Shown here piece after piece: positions 44,214 to 48,025 of a DNA stretch of 48,025 nt. The notes under the pieces were generated by a model. It did no database searches. It was not told where the DNA came from and saw nothing but the letters and a program-made list of their open reading frames with translations. The stretch lies in assembly GCA_002377645.1 (NCBI GenBank), contig DFQF01000028.1, positions 1-48,025 of the forward strand. The letters run 5' to 3'. The translations under genes were made by a program, and so were the position numbers. Each line of letters opens with the position of its first letter. The stretch's first letter is position 1. This DNA is from Nitrospinaceae bacterium UBA3496 (GTDB lineage Bacteria > UBA8248).

Positions 44214-45166
44214 ATATTTTGTTCCTCTTGAACTATTGCTCGCTCACGAACCAGCAAATGAATACCGTAAAATATTAAAAATGAGAACATAATAAGTAAA
44301 AGTACAGAAGCAGCAGCTCCAAAACTATACTTATTGAATATCCAGACTTGTCTCCACAAGAAGAATGCAATGGTTTCCGTTGCAGTTCCCGGTCCTCCAA
44401 AAGTAAGAAGAACAGCTTGATCAAAGATCTTTAAGGCTTCCATCAAACGTATAACTACCGCAATAATAATAGCGGGTTTTAAAAGAGGGAGATGAACCCA
44501 AAAAAATATTTGCCATCTACTAGCCCCAAGAACACGTGCTGCATTCGTCAACTGTTGGGGCAGAGCACTAAAACCAGATAGAAAAATTAGAAATGTTAAC
44601 GATGTCCATTGCCAGACATCTGCTAAAATGACTGCCCATTGAGCTGCAGCAGGATGAGACAACCATCTTATACGAGGATTAATCCCAAACATTTCTAAAA
44701 ATGGAGATAAAATCTGATTCAGTGGTCCAGAATCGACATATATCATAGAGAAATTATATCCTGCGACTACTGGCACTACCATCATCGGGATAAGGAAAAT
44801 TGTTATATAAAATCTTCTTCCTCTAAAACTCTTATAAACAAGCATAGCAAGAAAAAATCCAATTAATAATTCTAAAATAACTGCTGTACCTGCAAAATAA
44901 AAAGTTCTACCCAGAGCCCACCAAAAATCTTCGGTTGTGATAACTTTTACATAACTACCAAGGCCATCAAAATATGCTCTTTCAAAAGGACGGTTAGCTC
45001 TCCACTTAAGAAGACTGATATACACAGTTAGGATGAAAGGTATCGCCAATAAAAGAAGAAAAAAACCTTCAACTATTACAAAAGGAATAAGTCGAAAAAC
45101 TCTTTCTTTCCCAAGCCAAGTAATAAAGCCTGCTCTCTTTTTATTAGACTTTATGGAATCAGCCAC
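44210..45166 (-). CDS. ABC transporter permease, MalF/UgpA-like
   Basis: The partner permease, 318 residues with six helices. The EAA loop is TNAARVLGASRWQIFFWVHLP, typical of this subfamily. The start is GTG at 45166, with GAAAGGAG 4-5 bases ahead. It lies 97 bases downstream of the binding-protein gene and after an intercistronic hairpin, which would keep permease mRNA lower than that for the binding protein. Overlap of four bases with the next permease gene. Substrate class cannot be read; sugars, polyols and glycerol phosphate are usual for the family. Confidence 0.94.
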   Translation of the reverse strand: MADSIKSNKKRAGFITWLGKERVFRLIPFVIVEGFFLLLLAIPFILTVYISLLKWRANRPFERAYFDGLGSYVKVITTEDFWWALGRTFYFAGTAVILELLIGFFLAMLVYKSFRGRRFYITIFLIPMMVVPVVAGYNFSMIYVDSGPLNQILSPFLEMFGINPRIRWLSHPAAAQWAVILADVWQWTSLTFLIFLSGFSALPQQLTNAARVLGASRWQIFFWVHLPLLKPAIIIAVVIRLMEALKIFDQAVLLTFGGPGTATETIAFFLWRQVWIFNKYSFGAAASVLLLIMFSFLIFYGIHLLVRERAIVQEEQNI

Positions 45167-45189
45167 TTTTCTCCTTTCACATCTTTGCT

Positions 45190-45238
45190 AAAAAAAGAAT
45201 ATACTCACCCTAATACAAAACTGCATCAGGGTGAGTAT
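45190..45238 (-). terminator. Intercistronic hairpin / attenuating terminator after the binding protein gene
   Basis: ATACTCACCCT (45201-45211) and AGGGTGAGTAT (45228-45238) form a perfect 11-base stem with a 16-base loop. On the minus strand it is followed by ATTCTTTTTTTAGC. It lies 26 bases after the binding-protein stop and 35 before the permease start, so it likely ends part of the transcripts and boosts the binding protein relative to the permeases. Confidence 0.82.
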
Positions 45239-45263
45239 TCTACTTTGCATGAAAATATAGAAA

Positions 45264-46721
45264 TTAGAATTTATCTATATATGCTCCGCTTCCAACACTC
45301 TTTCTCCAAGATTTTATCTGCTCTTTACGGCCGATATCATCAGTGATTCTATTCCATCCTTTTTCAATTTTCTGAGCCGCTTTTTTTGCAGACATATTTC
45401 CTTGCATCACCTGTGCAAGATTCTTATCTAAAACATTAAAATATTCGTAATTACCTTCGATCATAAGTAAAGAAATAGCATTCTTCGCATTTTTCATTGT
45501 CATTTTCACAAAAGGTTCTGTGTGCTTTGCAAGAACTGCCTTATTGGTTAGATTAGATTTTCGCATTGGATCCCAAAAACCTTTTGGATCCGCAATTGCT
45601 TCATCTCCTTTAGTCGGTCCCGTAAACCATTGTATGAAATAATAGGCCAGTTCTGGATGCTTACTGTATCGATTAACCATATATCCAGTACCGGCAGCTT
45701 GAGGTGCACGACGTACTAACTTTCCATTAACATTCACAGCAGGTACAGGACATGCAAGTTGATTTCCACTAATCTTGCTCTTTGGACTTCGATTTGCATA
45801 TCCCATTGCAGATGGAAAAGACATAAACGAAAATGCTTGGCCACTACCCCAATGAGGATAAAGTTGAGGAGTTCCCCATCCTTGAACATCTGGGGGCATA
45901 TATTTCACTATCGAAGAAAATTCTTTTATAGCTCTTATACCATTAGAAGAATTTATAGTTGGATTCATATTCTTATCAAAAAGAAGTCCACCTAAATATG
46001 CTGGGAAATGACGGTAGGAAAAATTAATACTCCTATATGCTTGGGCACCATAAAGAGGTTTTGTAAATTTTTTGCCCCATCTTGTCTGTCCTTTCTTGGT
46101 ATGAAAAAACTTTGCCATCTGTTCCCATTCTGCCATTGTTTTAGGACAACCAGGTTCTTTCCCAAATTTCGCCTTATACTCGGCAGCACCCAGTTTCATT
46201 ATATCCGTACGTAAAAACAGAGCGATATGATCACCGTCTAAAATAAACCAATAATTCTTGCCATTGTATGTCTGTTGCGCACGAAGACCCGGATCTATAC
46301 CAGAGAAATCGGGCTTACCTTTCTTGATATATTCATCAAGAGGTTGAAGCACCCCTGCACCTGCTGCATCCGGAACGACATAAGGAAAATGATTTAAAAT
46401 ATCATATTGTCCTGTTTTGGCTACTGCTTCTGCCATGATCTTAGACGGAATGTCCGTATACCCGTACTGTACCGTTTTAATTTTAATTCCTGTCAGTTTT
46501 TCCCATTGCCTTAAATATTTCGGCTGAGAATTCTTAAAAAGAGATATTAAAAGCATGGTCTGGGTGGGATTCTTAAGATTATGTTTCTTAATGTAAGATT
46601 TTGCGCCATTAATAGCTCTTTCTTCGACAGTTGTTCCAGGCAAAGACTTTGCATATCCAAATGTGACAGATACAACTAAGAAAACAAAAAGTAGTGCTAT
46701 TCCCTGAATTATTCGCTTCAT
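45264..46721 (-). CDS. ABC transporter extracellular solute-binding protein (family 1 type)
   Basis: A periplasmic binding protein of 485 residues, on the long side for sugar-binding types. The signal peptide is residues 1-24 (MKRIIQGIALLFVFLV, cleavage after GYA). The mature part has the family pattern: AVAKTGQYDILNHFPYVVPDAAGAGVLQPLDEY near residue 120, the WFILDGDHIALFLRTDI hinge strand and the GTGYMVNRYSKHPELAYYFIQWF segment. The protein is basic overall, as several aromatic and Lys residues line the mature part. AAGGAGGAG precedes ATG. It belongs with the two permeases and the ATPase. Ligand unknown. Confidence 0.92.
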   Translation of the reverse strand: MKRIIQGIALLFVFLVVSVTFGYAKSLPGTTVEERAINGAKSYIKKHNLKNPTQTMLLISLFKNSQPKYLRQWEKLTGIKIKTVQYGYTDIPSKIMAEAVAKTGQYDILNHFPYVVPDAAGAGVLQPLDEYIKKGKPDFSGIDPGLRAQQTYNGKNYWFILDGDHIALFLRTDIMKLGAAEYKAKFGKEPGCPKTMAEWEQMAKFFHTKKGQTRWGKKFTKPLYGAQAYRSINFSYRHFPAYLGGLLFDKNMNPTINSSNGIRAIKEFSSIVKYMPPDVQGWGTPQLYPHWGSGQAFSFMSFPSAMGYANRSPKSKISGNQLACPVPAVNVNGKLVRRAPQAAGTGYMVNRYSKHPELAYYFIQWFTGPTKGDEAIADPKGFWDPMRKSNLTNKAVLAKHTEPFVKMTMKNAKNAISLLMIEGNYEYFNVLDKNLAQVMQGNMSAKKAAQKIEKGWNRITDDIGRKEQIKSWRKSVGSGAYIDKF

Positions 46722-46848
46722 AGAAACTCCTCCTTTTCTCTTAAAGTTGTCATGTCGTCAGTTAAGAAGACACGGTATTAAATGGGTTCATAAAAACCCT
46801 TAGGATGAAATGTAAATTTTACAATAATCTTCAGTCTCCTTTTAAAAA

Positions 46849-47940
46849 CTATTCTAATCGGTCTCCATTTTCATTATCAAAAAAGTGCAAACCCTTAGGA
46901 TCAAAAGTAAAATGAATAATATCTCCAGCCGCAAATTCTCTATCTGCATCAACTTTTCCTACAAGAAGGTCTTCTGTCCCGTAGGAAAAGAAAACAAGCG
47001 TTTCGTCACCAAGAGGCTCTATCAATTCAACTTTTGCTTCCGCCCCATTTTCACTAATAATTACATTTTCGGATCGAACACCAAGGTTTATACTTTCTCC
47101 AATAATTGATTCAGGAATTAGACCTTTCGGTAATGAAACTTCAAAAGAACCTGAACTAAAAGTTGCACTAGATCTAAAAATCAAACTTCCGGAACTAGAA
47201 AAAGAACCAGAAATAATATTCATGGTTGGTTGACCAAAAAAAGTTGCTACAAACTGGTTTGTTGGTTTTCTATAAATCTCTAAAGGAGTTCCAATTTGTT
47301 GAACGTGTCCTTTTTCCATAACCATGATTCTATCTGCCATAGTCATCGCTTCAGCTTGATCATGAGTGACATATAGGAAAGTAGATTTTAATTCTTCGTG
47401 AAGTCGTTTGAGTTCGGTGCGCATTTCAATTCTTAATTTGGCATCTAAGCTAGAGAGCGGCTCATCCATTAATAAAACCTCGGGTTTATTTACGATAGTA
47501 CGTGCTAAAGCAACCCTTTGAGCCTCACCCCCCGAACACTGGGAAGGCTTCTTTTCAAGCAAATGAACAATTTTCATTGTTTCAGCAACTTTTTTTACTC
47601 TTTCTTGTACTTCATGTTCCTGGACTCTCTCAACATTTAGCCCGAATGCTATATTTTTAGAAACGGTCATATGAGGGAATAAAGCCAGATCTTGAAAAAC
47701 CATACCTAGACCACGCTCTCCGGGTTCTAGATCATTTATTACACGATCTCCAATCATCAAAGTTCCGCTTGTAGGATTTTCAAAACCTGAAATCATATTA
47801 AGAGTGGTTGTTTTACCGCAGCCAGACGGACCAACCAGAACCATAAATTCGCCATCCTGAACTTGCAAGTTCACACCTGCAACCGCAGTAATATTTTCAC
47901 CAAATTTTTTCACTAGATTTTTCAGATTGATTGATGCCAA
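46849..47940 (-). CDS. ABC transporter ATP-binding protein, UgpC/MalK type
   Basis: The importer's motor. Walker A GPSGCGKTT is at 37-45, Q-loop Gln83, signature SGGEAQRVALAR at 136 on, Walker B LLMDEP at 156-161 and the switch His193 in VTHDQAEAM. The signature begins CSGG where LSGG is usual. A C-terminal TOBE-like OB domain follows (about 240-363), as in MalK and UgpC, which takes part in regulation. The start is TTG at 47940, with AAGGGAG 6 bases ahead. It is the first gene of the importer as seen; the 85 bases before it to the window edge hold only the ribosome site. Confidence 0.95.
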   Translation of the reverse strand: MASINLKNLVKKFGENITAVAGVNLQVQDGEFMVLVGPSGCGKTTTLNMISGFENPTSGTLMIGDRVINDLEPGERGLGMVFQDLALFPHMTVSKNIAFGLNVERVQEHEVQERVKKVAETMKIVHLLEKKPSQCSGGEAQRVALARTIVNKPEVLLMDEPLSSLDAKLRIEMRTELKRLHEELKSTFLYVTHDQAEAMTMADRIMVMEKGHVQQIGTPLEIYRKPTNQFVATFFGQPTMNIISGSFSSSGSLIFRSSATFSSGSFEVSLPKGLIPESIIGESINLGVRSENVIISENGAEAKVELIEPLGDETLVFFSYGTEDLLVGKVDADREFAAGDIIHFTFDPKGLHFFDNENGDRLE

Positions 47941-48025
47941 TATTTACTCCCTTCAAATATGACCAAAAGAAGAAGTAAACCAAGAAAACGTAGGCACGAA
48001 TAACGAGGTCTTAAAATTCCCAAAG

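Noticed and set aside
46785..46802. GGGTT / AACCC hairpin between the binding protein and ATPase genes
   Set aside because: Five base pairs without a U run; likely chance.
1..48025. tRNA, rRNA, CRISPR, insertion sequence or phage elements
   Set aside because: Scanning by eye found no tRNA-like T-loop outside coding DNA, no regular repeat-spacer array, and no transposase or integrase frame.

Overview
This window comes from an AT-rich Gram-negative bacterium, probably a free-living marine one. The housekeeping order resembles Deltaproteobacteria and related deep lineages: rplM-rpsI, argC-argJ, rpsB-tsf-pyrH-frr-uppS-cdsA-dxr, pgpA-cinA next to recA, and fmt-rsmB followed by a membrane PASTA protein. 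An envelope of Gram-negative type is supported by ExbB/ExbD, LipB and periplasmic binding proteins. A SAR324-like or Nitrospinota-like origin would fit this layout together with the TRAP, amidase and flavin monooxygenase genes, but that is inference without any database search.

Left third (1-22.9 kb): almost all genes lie on the minus strand and are core genes. In transcription order they are dnaE, lipB, exbB, exbD and a histidine phosphatase; rplM-rpsI; argC-argJ; rpsB through dxr, pgpA and cinA; recA; then fmt, rsmB and the PASTA protein, which runs off the left edge. The one interruption is a plus-strand umuD-umuC pair set between cinA and recA. recA and umuDC are divergent, and their promoters share the same 11-base element over the -35 box (TTGACTTTCGT). 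This is a good candidate for an SOS operator of unfamiliar type.

Middle (23.1-32.4 kb): a seven-gene plus-strand operon encodes an EthD-like two-barrel protein, a CYTH protein, three small cupins, a carboxymuconolactone-decarboxylase-like protein and an FkbM-type methyltransferase. It ends at a strong bidirectional terminator. A TAXI-type TRAP binding protein (minus) and a very large fused TRAP permease (plus) follow, divergently transcribed around a perfect 16-bp palindrome. A DUF2784 membrane protein comes next.

Right third (32.4-48 kb): all genes are on the minus strand. A sugar-type ABC importer (ATPase, binding protein, two permeases) leads into a CocE/NonD hydrolase, an NtaA/SnaA-type flavin monooxygenase, an SGNH-fold protein, a short-chain dehydrogenase, an M24 peptidase and an amidase. 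The run ends with a SxtJ / DUF5989 / carbamoyltransferase cassette that includes a 50-residue membrane protein. The enzymes suggest uptake and breakdown of amides, esters or modified peptides or sugars, plus carbamoylation of a surface or secreted product.

I saw no tRNA, rRNA, CRISPR array, insertion sequence or phage gene. No gene-free stretch exceeds 300 bases. TTG and GTG starts are common, including in rpsB, pyrH and recA.
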